Assembly: GCA_900299185.1 (NCBI GenBank)
Contig: OMIV01000221.1
Location: 1-57,758, forward strand
Direction of reading: 5' to 3'
Length of the DNA: 57,758 nucleotides
Source of the DNA: Planctomycetaceae bacterium
Lineage (GTDB): Bacteria; Planctomycetota; Planctomycetia; Planctomycetales; Planctomycetaceae
Within the stretch, counting starts at the first letter, position 1. The number at the start of each line of letters is the position of its first letter. The translations under genes and the position numbers were made by a program. This document shows, in pieces, positions 43,535 to 53,226 of the stretch. The notes beneath the pieces were generated by a model. The model was not told the origin of the DNA, did not search any database, and was given only the letters and a program-made list of their open reading frames with translations.

Positions 43535-45811
43535 TCATTCGCGACGAGGTTCGACGCCGAGCAGATGCCGTACGAAGAAGTCTTTGCGACGACGTTGCCC
43601 ATACGGACTCTCGGCGATGCCGTGACCTCCACCAGGGACGACCAGCAAGTCGAAGTCCTTGTCAGCTTTGATGAGTGCATTAACGACTTGCATGGTCGAA
43701 GCGGGATCGACATTGCGGTCCATCTCGCCCACGACCAGCAGCAGCTTGCCTTGCAGACGATGAGCTTGAGTCACATTGGATTGCTCTTCGTAGTGCGGCC
43801 CGATCGGCCAGCCCATCCACAGTTCATTCCACCAAATCTTGTCCATGCGATTGTCGTGACAACCGCAATCGCTGACCGCGACTTTGTAGAAGTCGCCATG
43901 AGCCAACAACGCGCGCGTCGAACTTTGACCGCCGGCAGAACCGCCGTAGATGCCCACTCGGTTCAGGTCCATGTAGGGATACTTCTTAGCCGCCGCCTTC
44001 AGCCACAAGATGCGATCAGGGAACCCCGAGTCTCCAATGTTCTTCGCCGCGACATCGTGAAACGCCTTCGAACGATGAGACGTTCCCATGCCATCAATCT
44101 GCACGACGATGAAACCCAACTCGGCAATGCCCTGCATCTGACTGCTCTCGGCAAACGCCTTGGGCACGAACGCGGCGTGCGGCCCGGCATAGATGTGTTC
44201 GATGACAGGATAGGTCTTGGCGGGATCGAAGTTGGTCGGCCTGACGATGACTCCATAGATGTCGATCTGCGAATCTCGCCCCTTCGCGACGAAACGTTCG
44301 GGAGCTCGCCAACCGGCTTTGAGCAGCTCGGTCGAGTCCGATCGTTCGAGCTCGCAAACCAACGCTCCGTCCGAACAGCGTCGTAGCTCGCAGACATTCG
44401 GCAGATCGACTCGCGAATAAATGCCGATCAAGAACCGACGATCGGGCGAGTACTGCACGGCATAAGTTCCATCTCCCGAAGTCAGTCGAGTGAAGCCCGT
44501 GCCATCAAAGTTCACACGACAGAAATGGACGTAGTACGGATCTTGATCGGGAAAGAGTCCACTGGCTCGAAACCAAATCTGGCGAGCTTCGACATCCACT
44601 CGATCAACTTGCCTCACAACCCACTCGCCGGATGTCATTGGATTCTTCACTTCGCCGGTCAACGAGTTGATCAAGTAAAGATGATTCCACCCACTGCGTT
44701 CCGACATCCAGATGAGCTCGTTGGTCGCCGGCAACAGTTGCAGGTACTGCTTGTAGGCGTAGTCGATGAAGGTCTTCGATTCGTCGTTGGCCACCGCCTT
44801 CGTGACTCCCGTGCGAGCATCCATCGAGATCACGCGCAGGACCTGATGACCGCGCTGGTTGTAGACATGAAAGAAGCGACTCGAATCAGGAGACCATTCG
44901 ATCTCAGGATGATCCAACCAAGGAGTAGGGAATAACTCGTCGCTGACTTTGATCTCTTTCGCAGACTCGATGTCAAACAGATGCGGCTTCGGTTCGGGGA
45001 TGCGATCGCCGGGTTTGAGGTAATCGAACGAGTGTAACTTCGGTTGCAGTTGGTCTTTGGGCGACGACTCGACGAAATGCACGATGTGCTTCTCACCGCG
45101 TTTGGTGCGCAGAGCGACCAGCTTTCGTGAATCGGGCGACCAATAGAACGGAGTGCCGTTGTAGGAGTCTTCTTCGGATGCCTCTGTCGTGAGTTCAATC
45201 CGCTCACCCGACGCGCCGTCGATGCGGCGAACACAGACGCGATGCTCATGCACGAAGGCCAGCCACTTGCCGTCAGGCGATCGCACGTTGCGAGGGTCAT
45301 ATCCCTCGCTCGTATCCGACCGGCGGCGGCGGCGACTTCGATCATCTTCATTCGTCGACTTAGGCGCTTCGACTTTCTCCGTGATCTCGCTGAGCGTGTT
45401 GGTCGCTCGTTCGAAACGCCACGTCTTGCCCTCGGCGTTGAAGTCGACGGTCGCAAAATCGTCAGCACAGCGAATGAAGTCGAACGGCAGCTTGCTGGCT
45501 TTGAAGTCCTTCTGAGTCTTCTCGTTCAGAAGCTTCGCAACTTGAGCGTGATCGAAAGCCACTTCACGCACGCCGCGTTGAGCGTCCACGACGATGAACT
45601 CGAATGAATCAGCCGCAGTTTGCGAGCGATACCAGAAGCGATCGCCGTTCGAGAACCAATGCGGAGTAACCCAGCGACGAAAGACCTTGTTGCTGAACTG
45701 CTCGCGAATCTTCTCCGAGCGTTCATAGTCGGCCTTCGTGCCTTGAGCCTGCGCGACACCAACTCCACCAAAAGCAATGAGCAAAAGCAGAACGCGGAGC
45801 ATGAGGTTCAT
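43535..45811 (-). CDS. S9 family prolyl oligopeptidase / dipeptidyl-peptidase IV-like
   Basis: This is a 758-residue exported peptidase with signal MLRVLLLLIAFGGVGVAQA then Q. The N-terminal half is a DPP-IV-type beta propeller with repeats such as SPDGKWLAFVHEHRV and WSPDSRKLVALRTKRGEKHI. The C-terminal alpha/beta-hydrolase domain has catalytic Ser 625 in YGGSAGGQS, Asp 698 in GEMDRNVDP and His 730 in GGGHGIAES, so all three triad positions are present. Such enzymes cleave short peptides after proline or alanine. It would act in the periplasm or outside the cell on peptides from protein degradation. AAGGA is close to the ATG at 45811; a start at 45802 is also possible. Confidence 0.96.
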   Translation of the reverse strand: MNLMLRVLLLLIAFGGVGVAQAQGTKADYERSEKIREQFSNKVFRRWVTPHWFSNGDRFWYRSQTAADSFEFIVVDAQRGVREVAFDHAQVAKLLNEKTQKDFKASKLPFDFIRCADDFATVDFNAEGKTWRFERATNTLSEITEKVEAPKSTNEDDRSRRRRRSDTSEGYDPRNVRSPDGKWLAFVHEHRVCVRRIDGASGERIELTTEASEEDSYNGTPFYWSPDSRKLVALRTKRGEKHIVHFVESSPKDQLQPKLHSFDYLKPGDRIPEPKPHLFDIESAKEIKVSDELFPTPWLDHPEIEWSPDSSRFFHVYNQRGHQVLRVISMDARTGVTKAVANDESKTFIDYAYKQYLQLLPATNELIWMSERSGWNHLYLINSLTGEVKNPMTSGEWVVRQVDRVDVEARQIWFRASGLFPDQDPYYVHFCRVNFDGTGFTRLTSGDGTYAVQYSPDRRFLIGIYSRVDLPNVCELRRCSDGALVCELERSDSTELLKAGWRAPERFVAKGRDSQIDIYGVIVRPTNFDPAKTYPVIEHIYAGPHAAFVPKAFAESSQMQGIAELGFIVVQIDGMGTSHRSKAFHDVAAKNIGDSGFPDRILWLKAAAKKYPYMDLNRVGIYGGSAGGQSSTRALLAHGDFYKVAVSDCGCHDNRMDKIWWNELWMGWPIGPHYEEQSNVTQAHRLQGKLLLVVGEMDRNVDPASTMQVVNALIKADKDFDLLVVPGGGHGIAESPYGQRRRKDFFVRHLLGVEPRRE

Positions 45812-45867
45812 TCATCCTTCGTTGAGGTCATCTCCAAGAGTCATGCACGAGCAGCAACAGCGGCTGA

Positions 45868-46443
45868 CTACGGCACCTGAAAACCAATTTGTCGCAGCAT
45901 GGTCGACACGGCAATCAACGGTAACCCGACGATGGCGGTTTGGTCGGAACTTTGAATCGACTCAAAGAGCGACACTCCCAGCGATTCGACCTTGTAAGAA
46001 CCAGCACAGTCCAGCGGCTGATCCAATTCGACATACCGCTCAATCTCCGCTCGTTGGAGCGTTCGCATGCAAAGGGTCGTGGTGTCGACATGCAGTTGGC
46101 AGCGAAACCGATGCCAGATCGCGATGCCCGTATGAAGCCGATGCTCGCGTCCCGACAGTCGCTCCAACTGCGTGATGGCCTTCTCCGCTGTGCCCGGCTT
46201 GCTGAGTACTTGGCCGTCGACTTCTGCCACTTGATCGCTGCCGATGATGACTGCGTCAGGATCAAAGCCCGACAAACTCTCGGCCTTCAATCGCGCTAAC
46301 AGCGAGGCAATCGAAGCCGGAGTCGCACCGCAGTTCTTGAACGGTTCCTCGTCGACTTGCGGAGCCAGACTCGTGAATGGAAGCCGTAATCTCGCAAGTA
46401 ACTCGCGGCGGTACTTCGATGTGCTGGCCAAGATCAACTGCAT
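45868..46443 (-). CDS. maf: Maf family nucleoside triphosphate pyrophosphatase (YceF-like)
   Basis: This 191-residue protein starts at ATG 46443, giving the canonical MQLILASTSKYRRELLARL opening. Upstream frame has no family similarity. It shows EEPFKN with the FKN substrate region, VIIGSDQVAEVDGQVLSKPG, LSGREHRLHTGIAIW and the VESLGVSLFESIQSSDQTAI segment. Maf enzymes hydrolyse modified or canonical NTPs. The STSKYRREL start and the DQ motif in place of the usual SDT-type are closer to the YceF/m7GTP group. It lies 56 bases upstream of the S9 peptidase gene on the same strand and downstream of glgX, separated by a repeat. Confidence 0.93.
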   Translation of the reverse strand: MQLILASTSKYRRELLARLRLPFTSLAPQVDEEPFKNCGATPASIASLLARLKAESLSGFDPDAVIIGSDQVAEVDGQVLSKPGTAEKAITQLERLSGREHRLHTGIAIWHRFRCQLHVDTTTLCMRTLQRAEIERYVELDQPLDCAGSYKVESLGVSLFESIQSSDQTAIVGLPLIAVSTMLRQIGFQVP

Positions 46444-46478
46444 GATGTGACTGCCGGTATGAAGCTCAACGCGGCATT

Positions 46479-46576
46479 GCCGCAACCAAAGTGGGTGGCA
46501 CGCCCTGGGTACTCAAAGGGCGTGGCTAAGTCTCGAAGACACGCCCTTCACTTCAGGCTCAGAGCGTGCCACCCAA
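46479..46576. repeat. ~100-bp nested hairpin repeat, copy 2
   Basis: This copy shares GCCGCAA, the arms GGGTGGCACGC/GCGTGCCACCC, and the core TACTCAAAGGGCGTGG with the copy at 8014-8114. It lies between the glgX and maf genes on the minus strand. The outer arms here are extended by two pairs to GGGTGGCACGC, so the fold is stronger than in copy 1. Confidence 0.85.
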
Positions 46577-46707
46577 GAACATCTATCAATAACAAACTGT
46601 TCGTCGTTTGTAGCGCAGAGGAGTCATCAACTCGAAGTGGCCAAGCTGATGATCGTCATCCGCTTATTGAGAATGCTCGAAGGTCGAACGAGATAGGTTC
46701 GAAATCT

Positions 46708-48762
46708 CTATCGCCCGTTCTCGACAAAACAGCAAACGCACGGCCCCGGCATCAGCAGACGAGTGCCTTCCAGCATCGGACCGTCCAGGCCCGCGTGAAT
46801 GTCTGCGGGCGATGGTTGCGAGGTATCCAAGACAACTCGCCACTTCATCTGCGCGGCAACCGGAGGTAACTCGAATGTCTGCCGCGTCTCTCCGGCATGC
46901 AGCAAGATCAAGACAGCTCGACCAGCACACTCGCGAGCCGTCGGCGTCGTTCGTCCCAACAGGCACATCAAGCTGGCCCGATCGCGTTGCCAATCCACCG
47001 GCAAGCCCGCCGCGTTGAACCAACTGACGTCGGGCAATTCGCCATCCAACTCGGGCCGACCACTGAGAAACTTCTCGCGGCGCAATGCCGCATTCGATCG
47101 TCGAAACGCAATCAGCTCGCTGACGAATCGCACCAAGTCCGCATTCGCTTCGAACTGAGACCAATCGATCCAAGACAGCTCGTTGTCCTGACAATAGGCG
47201 TTGTTGTTACCGAGCTGAGTTCGTCGAAACTCGTCTCCCGCCGGCAGCATCGGCACACCCTGGCTCAGCAGCAAAGTGGCCAGCAAGTTCTTGATCTGAA
47301 TGAGTCGCCGCTGCTCAATGGCAGGTTGCTCGGCAGGCCCTTCCACTCCGAAGTTGATACTGAAGTTGTGAGCTTCTCCATCGCGATTCTCTTCGCCGTT
47401 GGCTTCGTTGTGCTTTCGAGCGAACGTCACCAAATCATTGAGCGTGAAGCCATCATGCGACGTCACGAAGTTCACGCTGTGAAAAGGCTCGCGGCTACTG
47501 ACCTGATAGAGATCGCTCGAACCCGCCAGCCGAGTCGCAATTGGTCCCAACGACAGATCAAAACCATTCCAGAACCGTCGGATGTCGTCCCTGTAACGGC
47601 CATTCCACTCAGCCCAGCGGACGTTGGAGAACGATCCCACCTGATAAGCACCGCCCGCGTCCCAAGCCTCAGCAATAAGTTTGATGTTCGCCAAGAACGG
47701 ATCTTCGGCAATGACCTCGACCATCGGCGGATTAGGAACAACGTTGCCTCGACGGTCTCGACTCAGGATCGATGCGAGATCAAACCGAAAACCGTCAACG
47801 TGGTACTCGAGCGCCCAATGACGCAAACAATGAAAGATCATCTCGCGCACGACGGGATGATTGCCGTTCACCGAATTGCCGCAGCCCGAATAGTTCGCGT
47901 ACTTCCGACCGCCATCCGCCAAGAAGTAATAGACCTGGTTCTCCAGACCTCGAAAGCCGATCGTCGGTCCTCGCTCGTCTGTCTCGGCGGTGTGATTGAA
48001 GACAACGTCCAAGATGACTTCGATGCCTTCCGCATGCAGAGCTTGCACCATCTGTTTGAACTCGGTGACTTGAGCACCGGGCTCTGAAGATGTGGCATAA
48101 CCGCGATGCGGAGCGAAGAACGCTAACGGGTCATAGCCCCAGTAATTGCGGCGTGAATTCGACATGCCATCCCAATGCCGCTCCATGAAGTCTTGCACGG
48201 GCATGAGTTCGACCGCGGTCACTCCCAACCGCTTCAGATAAGGAATCTTCTCGATGACTCCGAGATACGAGCCGGGATGTGCGACACCACTGGTTTCGGA
48301 CTGAGTGAAACCACGAACGTGCATTTCATAGATGATGGTTTCGGACAGAGGCCGATTGATGTGCCGATCGCCGTCCCAGTCAAAGTGGTCGTCGATGACC
48401 ACGCACTTCGGAGGCCGAACAACTCCGTCCTTCGATGGAAGAAAATCTCCAGCGAGTGCTCGGGCATAAGGATCAATCAGCAGAGCACGACCGTTGAAGC
48501 GTTGACCGATCTCAGGCTGAAACGGTCCATCAGCTTGAAAGTGATAGAGATCTCCGTGCTTCACACCCGGCACAAAGACCGTCCAGATATCACCGATGCG
48601 ATTGATGGCCGCATCTAGTTCGATGATGCGCGCAGGCTCGTAGTCATCGACATCTTCATACAGCAGCACGCGCATCGCCGTGGCCGAGCGGCTGTAGACC
48701 GAAAACTGCACGCCGTCCGTATGACAAACCGCGCCGTAATGAAGCGAGTAGTGAGTCTGCAT
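46708..48762 (-). CDS. glgX: Glycogen debranching enzyme GlgX (GH13)
   Basis: This is a 684-residue alpha-amylase family protein of the GlgX/isoamylase subgroup. The N-terminal CBM48-like domain opens SLHYGAVCHTDGVQFSVYSR. The barrel contains IIYEMHVRGFT, GVTAVELMPVQDF, EVILDVVFNHTAETDERGP, DGFRFDLASIL (nucleophile Asp 328), KLIAEAWDAGGAYQVGSF (acid/base Glu 365) and VNFVTSHDGFTLNDLV (Asp 437), so all catalytic residues are present. It hydrolyses alpha-1,6 links of glycogen limit dextrins. Unlike the GDE-type enzyme at 16312-18369, it belongs to GH13. The ribosome site is weak; AAGG touches the start codon. Confidence 0.96.
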   Translation of the reverse strand: MQTHYSLHYGAVCHTDGVQFSVYSRSATAMRVLLYEDVDDYEPARIIELDAAINRIGDIWTVFVPGVKHGDLYHFQADGPFQPEIGQRFNGRALLIDPYARALAGDFLPSKDGVVRPPKCVVIDDHFDWDGDRHINRPLSETIIYEMHVRGFTQSETSGVAHPGSYLGVIEKIPYLKRLGVTAVELMPVQDFMERHWDGMSNSRRNYWGYDPLAFFAPHRGYATSSEPGAQVTEFKQMVQALHAEGIEVILDVVFNHTAETDERGPTIGFRGLENQVYYFLADGGRKYANYSGCGNSVNGNHPVVREMIFHCLRHWALEYHVDGFRFDLASILSRDRRGNVVPNPPMVEVIAEDPFLANIKLIAEAWDAGGAYQVGSFSNVRWAEWNGRYRDDIRRFWNGFDLSLGPIATRLAGSSDLYQVSSREPFHSVNFVTSHDGFTLNDLVTFARKHNEANGEENRDGEAHNFSINFGVEGPAEQPAIEQRRLIQIKNLLATLLLSQGVPMLPAGDEFRRTQLGNNNAYCQDNELSWIDWSQFEANADLVRFVSELIAFRRSNAALRREKFLSGRPELDGELPDVSWFNAAGLPVDWQRDRASLMCLLGRTTPTARECAGRAVLILLHAGETRQTFELPPVAAQMKWRVVLDTSQPSPADIHAGLDGPMLEGTRLLMPGPCVCCFVENGR

Positions 48763-48934
48763 CCTTGGTTTCTTTGTCTCGCGAACTCGTCATTGAGCCG
48801 CAGAATGGTTCGTCGTGATTGTCGGAAAAGACCGCGAATCTCGGTTTCAATGGCCGCTCAAATCCCATGTTCGAAAGATGCACGTTACTCCGTCGTTGTG
48901 ACGACAGCAGTCATGAAACGATCGTCGCGAACTT

Positions 48935-49261
48935 CTACGAGACGTCATCAGGACTCAAGTAGTCCTGGGCAAAGTGACGAATCGCGTGAATTCGCACGAC
49001 TTCACCTTCGACAGAGAAGATCAGTCGATGAGTTCGACTTCGTCCCACACCAAAGACGAGTTCTCTCAACGCCTTGCTGAACCACTCCGTTTCTGCAGCT
49101 TCGGCAAAACGAGTTGGATCTGATTCGAGCGTCTTCAGCGCTCGGTCAAATCCGTCCAACAATCGCATCGTTTGCTGCGCCGAGAAATGTTCTGTGGACC
49201 AAATCGCGATCTCTTTGAGATTTCTACGAGCGAGTAGCGAAAGTTCCACTCGAAAACTCAT
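48935..49261 (-). CDS. RelE/ParE family toxin
   Basis: This 108-residue protein has the ParE-like fold pattern: VELSLLARRNLKEIAIWSTE, ALKTLESDPTRFAEAAET, LRELVFGVGRSRTHRLIFSV and EGEVVRIHAIRHFAQDYLSP. Members inhibit gyrase (ParE) or cleave mRNA at the ribosome (RelE). Residues typical of RelE RNases are not obvious, so ParE-type is likelier. Its ATG overlaps the stop of the upstream antitoxin candidate by four bases (49258-49261). Confidence 0.9.
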   Translation of the reverse strand: MSFRVELSLLARRNLKEIAIWSTEHFSAQQTMRLLDGFDRALKTLESDPTRFAEAAETEWFSKALRELVFGVGRSRTHRLIFSVEGEVVRIHAIRHFAQDYLSPDDVS

Positions 49262-49488
49262 TGGACCAGCCCTAGCTCTTGACGAATCTCGGCGAGTGCT
49301 TGAGCCGCTGGCATTGAAAAACCTGCATCGTGCTCGGCATCACTTTGACGGACATCGGCCAGCAATTGCTCTCGGGCCAGTCGCTTGCGCCACTCACTCC
49401 AGCATTCTTGGAGTGTTAGGTCAGAAGCGTTGATGGCTTCTTGAGCAAACCTGGTGAATTCACCGAGTTCGAGAAGAGCGTTTGACAT
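49258..49488 (-). CDS. Antitoxin candidate paired with ParE-type toxin
   Basis: This 76-residue protein has a very good ribosome site (AGGAGA six bases before the ATG) and its stop overlaps the toxin start. It is acidic in its second half and predicted helical. It does not obviously match Phd, RHH or HTH antitoxin families; the SEWRKRLAREQLLADVRQSD helix and the AAQALAEIRQELG tail might bind toxin. Pairing order (antitoxin first) and coupling support the role; no DNA-binding motif is evident to me. Confidence 0.8.
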   Translation of the reverse strand: MSNALLELGEFTRFAQEAINASDLTLQECWSEWRKRLAREQLLADVRQSDAEHDAGFSMPAAQALAEIRQELGLVQ

Positions 49489-49628
49489 TGCTGTCTCCTA
49501 ACAAGCTAGGCGGGTGTGACATCTTGCGGGCAGGCAAAATTACGTTTCGACGCACCATGAACAGCATCTTGCTTCCGAATAATGACTGAAGCAATTCGGC
49601 GCATTGCCAACATCGCAGCGAATGCGGC

Positions 49629-50432
<804 letters not shown>

Positions 50433-50513
50433 GAAATGGTCCTCGCTCAATTGGGATTCAGGGACGCGCCAAAGCCGAATGAGGCAACCAGTCCGACTCC
50501 GTAAACAGCCCCA

Positions 50514-51092
50514 TCACCCATCGAGAGAAGACTCTGGAGCGTCAACAGTTTCAGAAGCGATGTCTTGATCCGACTCAGGCTCTGGCTTCACCAAAGTCTG
50601 GAACTCCGCAGGCTTCGCCGAGCGATCAGGAGCTTCGATATACGACGACAAAATGACGTGAGCAGCCAACTGGTCGCGACGCGAAATCTTGTTCTTGCGC
50701 GAGTGACTGGTCTCAGCGAGGAAATAGTCCGCAGCAGCCGAGCTGTAACGTTCGTCCCAGAAGGCCACTGGAAGTCCGGTGTGTTCCGCCGCCCAGCCGC
50801 CGAACGCGCGAGCCATCTGAGCCTTCTCACCTTCTTGGCCGCTCATGTGGACTGGCAAGCCAATGACGAGAGCAACGGCTCGGTAGTCGCGTGCAACCTT
50901 CTTCAACCAGTCACGATCCAAAGACTCCGAACGCCTGATGTAAGTCTCCAGAGGCAATGACATCCGCTGCTCACTCGTCGTTACGGCCACACCGATACGA
51001 CGTGTCCCGTAATCGAGCCCCAAGAGAACCCCAGTCGAAGGGACCGTTCCAATGGTCATGCTCGTACTTGGTGACGGCTGCGATTCAGACAT
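50514..51092 (-). CDS. ruvX: Putative pre-16S rRNA nuclease / Holliday junction resolvase RuvX (YqgF)
   Basis: This 192-residue protein starts at ATG 51092. It shows the YqgF RNase-H-fold motifs LLGLDYGTRRIGVAVT, VALVIGLPVHMSGQEG and VAFWDERYSSAAADYFL, with the catalytic acidic residues in DYG, DE and the later HSRKNKISRRDQLAAHVILS. The C-terminus has an acidic extension (EPESDQDIASETVDAPESS) not essential to the fold. It acts in 16S rRNA 5' maturation in Escherichia coli. It follows the cyanophycinase-like gene on the same strand. Confidence 0.95.
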   Translation of the reverse strand: MSESQPSPSTSMTIGTVPSTGVLLGLDYGTRRIGVAVTTSEQRMSLPLETYIRRSESLDRDWLKKVARDYRAVALVIGLPVHMSGQEGEKAQMARAFGGWAAEHTGLPVAFWDERYSSAAADYFLAETSHSRKNKISRRDQLAAHVILSSYIEAPDRSAKPAEFQTLVKPEPESDQDIASETVDAPESSLDG

Positions 51093-51197
51093 GCGAGAGC
51101 GGATCCAGTTGAGTGGCGAGAGCGATTGCGCAGGAATGCGAGCCAAGCGGCCTGTCCATGAATAACAACTCGACTGAATCGCGTCGTTGCAGTGACT

Positions 51198-51247
51198 CTC
51201 AGTCGCGGAGCGACCGAGCTACGTGGCCGAGTCGCTCCGCGACTCGG
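51198..51247 (-). repeat. 50-bp double-hairpin dispersed repeat, copy D
   Basis: This copy differs from copy C (31856-31905) at 4 of 50 positions, at 18, 28, 30 and 50 of the element. The TACGTA-type centre is TACGTG here. It lies between the ruvX and thioredoxin-like genes. Confidence 0.9.
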
Positions 51248-51269
51248 TCGTGTTCATGGCTTGCGGACT

Positions 51270-51767
51270 CTATCGCGCACGAGCTGGGAGCTTTGGCTTC
51301 TCGACGATGACTCGTTGATTGAGCACGCGGATCTTGCTGAGTGACTCGCGATAAGTCTCGGCATTCACGAAGCCCACAATTCGTCCCAACAGATCGGCAT
51401 TGGGTGACAGAGCGACCGACGCAGGAATGCGATCAACTTCCAGGATCTCGGCCGTGCGATAGTTGTCTTCCAGACTCAACTGCACCGGCACGAACGTGTT
51501 GTTGACGTAAGTAATGATGGCCGGATCTGAGAACGTCGCCTGGTCCATCTTCTTGCAGAATGAGCACCACTCCGCGTCGAAAACGATCAGCATCGGCTTG
51601 TTCGACTTCAGAGCCTCTTCGTGAGCTTGTTCGAGGTCTGCTCGCCAATGAATCTTGGTCTTGGCGTTCGAAGAAAAGACACTGGGGCGAGCAGCAAACG
51701 CGACGACTGAGCCGCACACCGCGATCAAACCGAGCAACATTCCAAAACGAATCTTTGCCGTACTCAT
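51270..51767 (-). CDS. Exported thioredoxin-fold protein
   Basis: This 165-residue protein has a hydrophobic leader (FGMLLGLIAVCGSVVAFAA) and a thioredoxin fold with redox motif WCSFCKKM in MLIVFDAEWCSFCKKM. The downstream VDRIPASVALSP contains the cis-Pro loop. The CxxC residues are C-S-F-C. It resembles DsbD-gamma/thioredoxin-like proteins. It would act in the periplasm in disulfide exchange. GGAGA lies seven bases before the ATG. The partner is not identifiable here. Confidence 0.93.
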   Translation of the reverse strand: MSTAKIRFGMLLGLIAVCGSVVAFAARPSVFSSNAKTKIHWRADLEQAHEEALKSNKPMLIVFDAEWCSFCKKMDQATFSDPAIITYVNNTFVPVQLSLEDNYRTAEILEVDRIPASVALSPNADLLGRIVGFVNAETYRESLSKIRVLNQRVIVEKPKLPARAR

Positions 51768-52534
51768 CCTTGAGTCTCCAACTGACAGCGTGAAGCAGAC
51801 TGCACTCGTTAGTGGCGGCCATCCCGAATGGCCAAGACCGGCGAGCGGCTGCGTGGCACTACGGTAAATCGGAGTTTGAGGGTGCTGACGAATTCCCTTT
51901 TGTGCTGCTTGAAGGAGTCCTAGGGATAGTCGCGGCGAACGGTCGGGTCAGGAAAACTTTGCCGACAAACGACGAAAGCCCATCCGGCAGATGCTCACGC
52001 ATTTGGGCTTAAGTGGAACATTGGCAGCGAAGGCAGCTTGCTCATCAAGACTCGCCCCCGAGCGATGGATCGTGTCAAAAATCGTCGCTCACAGGAGCCA
52101 GAGCCGCGATGGACTCAACCGGGACTATTGCGAGGCATCCACGCTCGCGACTTTTTTCGATGAGGCATCGCACATCAGGGAGAGCTCGCAGCATGAAAGG
52201 CGTGCTGCTGTCGGTGATACCTGGTGATCGAGATTGGTGTTCGACGATGGGCAGAGCCAAGGCTATTCGCCCCGATTAGTTCCGTGACGATGGTTTGTGC
52301 GGATGGCCTTACCAGTAGTGTTCGAAATCAAGAACCGATCGTTGTTTCGGTTAGGGGGCACTACTAGTATGCCGCCCCTTTCGGCCCCGAGTCTGTCGCG
52401 TTTTCAGCGGTTTTTCGCAGCATTCGCGGCACTCATTGTCTCTTTCTTTGGACCTCGGCGGGGTGCTCGTTGGCTTGTTCTGAGCGATTGTGTCGCCTCA
52501 ACAAACCACGCTGCGAACTGCCTATCGACCAGTC
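51768..52534. other. Long intergenic / leader region upstream of ilvN
   Basis: About 770 bases without a recognised gene between divergent genes. A weak stem (AAGCCCA at 51976-51982, TGGGCTT at 52004-52010) and a C/G-rich fold (GGGGGCA at about 52355, TGCCGCCCC at about 52370-52378, then TTT) lie here. The second could be an attenuator-like element for the ilv genes, but no leader peptide rich in Leu, Ile or Val is seen. Confidence 0.4.
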
Positions 52535-53068
52535 ATGAAACACGTAATCTCAGCTGTCGTTGTGAATCAGCCCGGTGTGCTGGCTCAGATTTCCGGGATG
52601 CTCGCATCGCGAGCCTACAACATCGACAGCCTGGCCGTCGGTGAGACCGAGAACCCCGAGTTCTCGCGCATCACGTTCGTAGTCAGCGGCACCGATCGCA
52701 CTCTGGATCAAGTTCGCAAACAGCTCGAAAAGTTGATCCCCGTCGTCCGCGTCGTGGACTTCGCGAATCGCGAATTCGTGGAGCGCGACCTGATGCTAAT
52801 GAAGGTCAGTGCTTGTGCGGTCAAACGAGCCGAAGTCAAAGAACTCGTCGAGATCTTCCGTGGCAACATCGTCGATGTAGCTTCCAACCATGTGATGATC
52901 GAGATCTCCGGCAAGGAGCAAAAGCTCGAAGCGTTCATCGACCTCATGCGTCCGTTCGGCATTCTCGAAATGGTGCGCACTGGCCGTATCGCTCTGCTGC
53001 GGTCGAACGAAGAAAACGTCGACATTGCCGAGCGAGCTGCTCACGAAGACCCCACGGCAGCGGCCTAG
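52535..53068 (+). CDS. ilvN: Acetolactate synthase small (regulatory) subunit
   Basis: This 177-residue protein has the N-terminal ACT domain KHVISAVVVNQPGVLAQISG, with MLASRAYNIDSLAVGETENP, SRITFVVSGTDRTLDQVRKQ and FVERDLMLMKVS. The regulatory C-terminal domain carries VDVASNHVMIEISGKEQKLE. It activates and confers feedback control on the large subunit IlvB in branched-chain amino acid synthesis. The large subunit is not in this window. The ATG at 52535 gives the family-typical start; an in-frame GTG at 52490 would add 15 residues, but neither has a clear ribosome site. ilvC starts 158 bases after its stop. Confidence 0.95.
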   Translation: MKHVISAVVVNQPGVLAQISGMLASRAYNIDSLAVGETENPEFSRITFVVSGTDRTLDQVRKQLEKLIPVVRVVDFANREFVERDLMLMKVSACAVKRAEVKELVEIFRGNIVDVASNHVMIEISGKEQKLEAFIDLMRPFGILEMVRTGRIALLRSNEENVDIAERAAHEDPTAAA

Positions 53069-53226
53069 TCGTTATAGCGATCCTCGCGCGTTTCTTCTTG
53101 TGATGACGAGCGAAACAACGCCTTCAGCCGACAGGCAGCATGCTGACTCTGTTGGCCGGTCTGGCTCTCATTCTTGATTCGAATTCAAAACAACTTCTTC
53201 ATTCTCTCACCCTCGAAAGTACGAAC

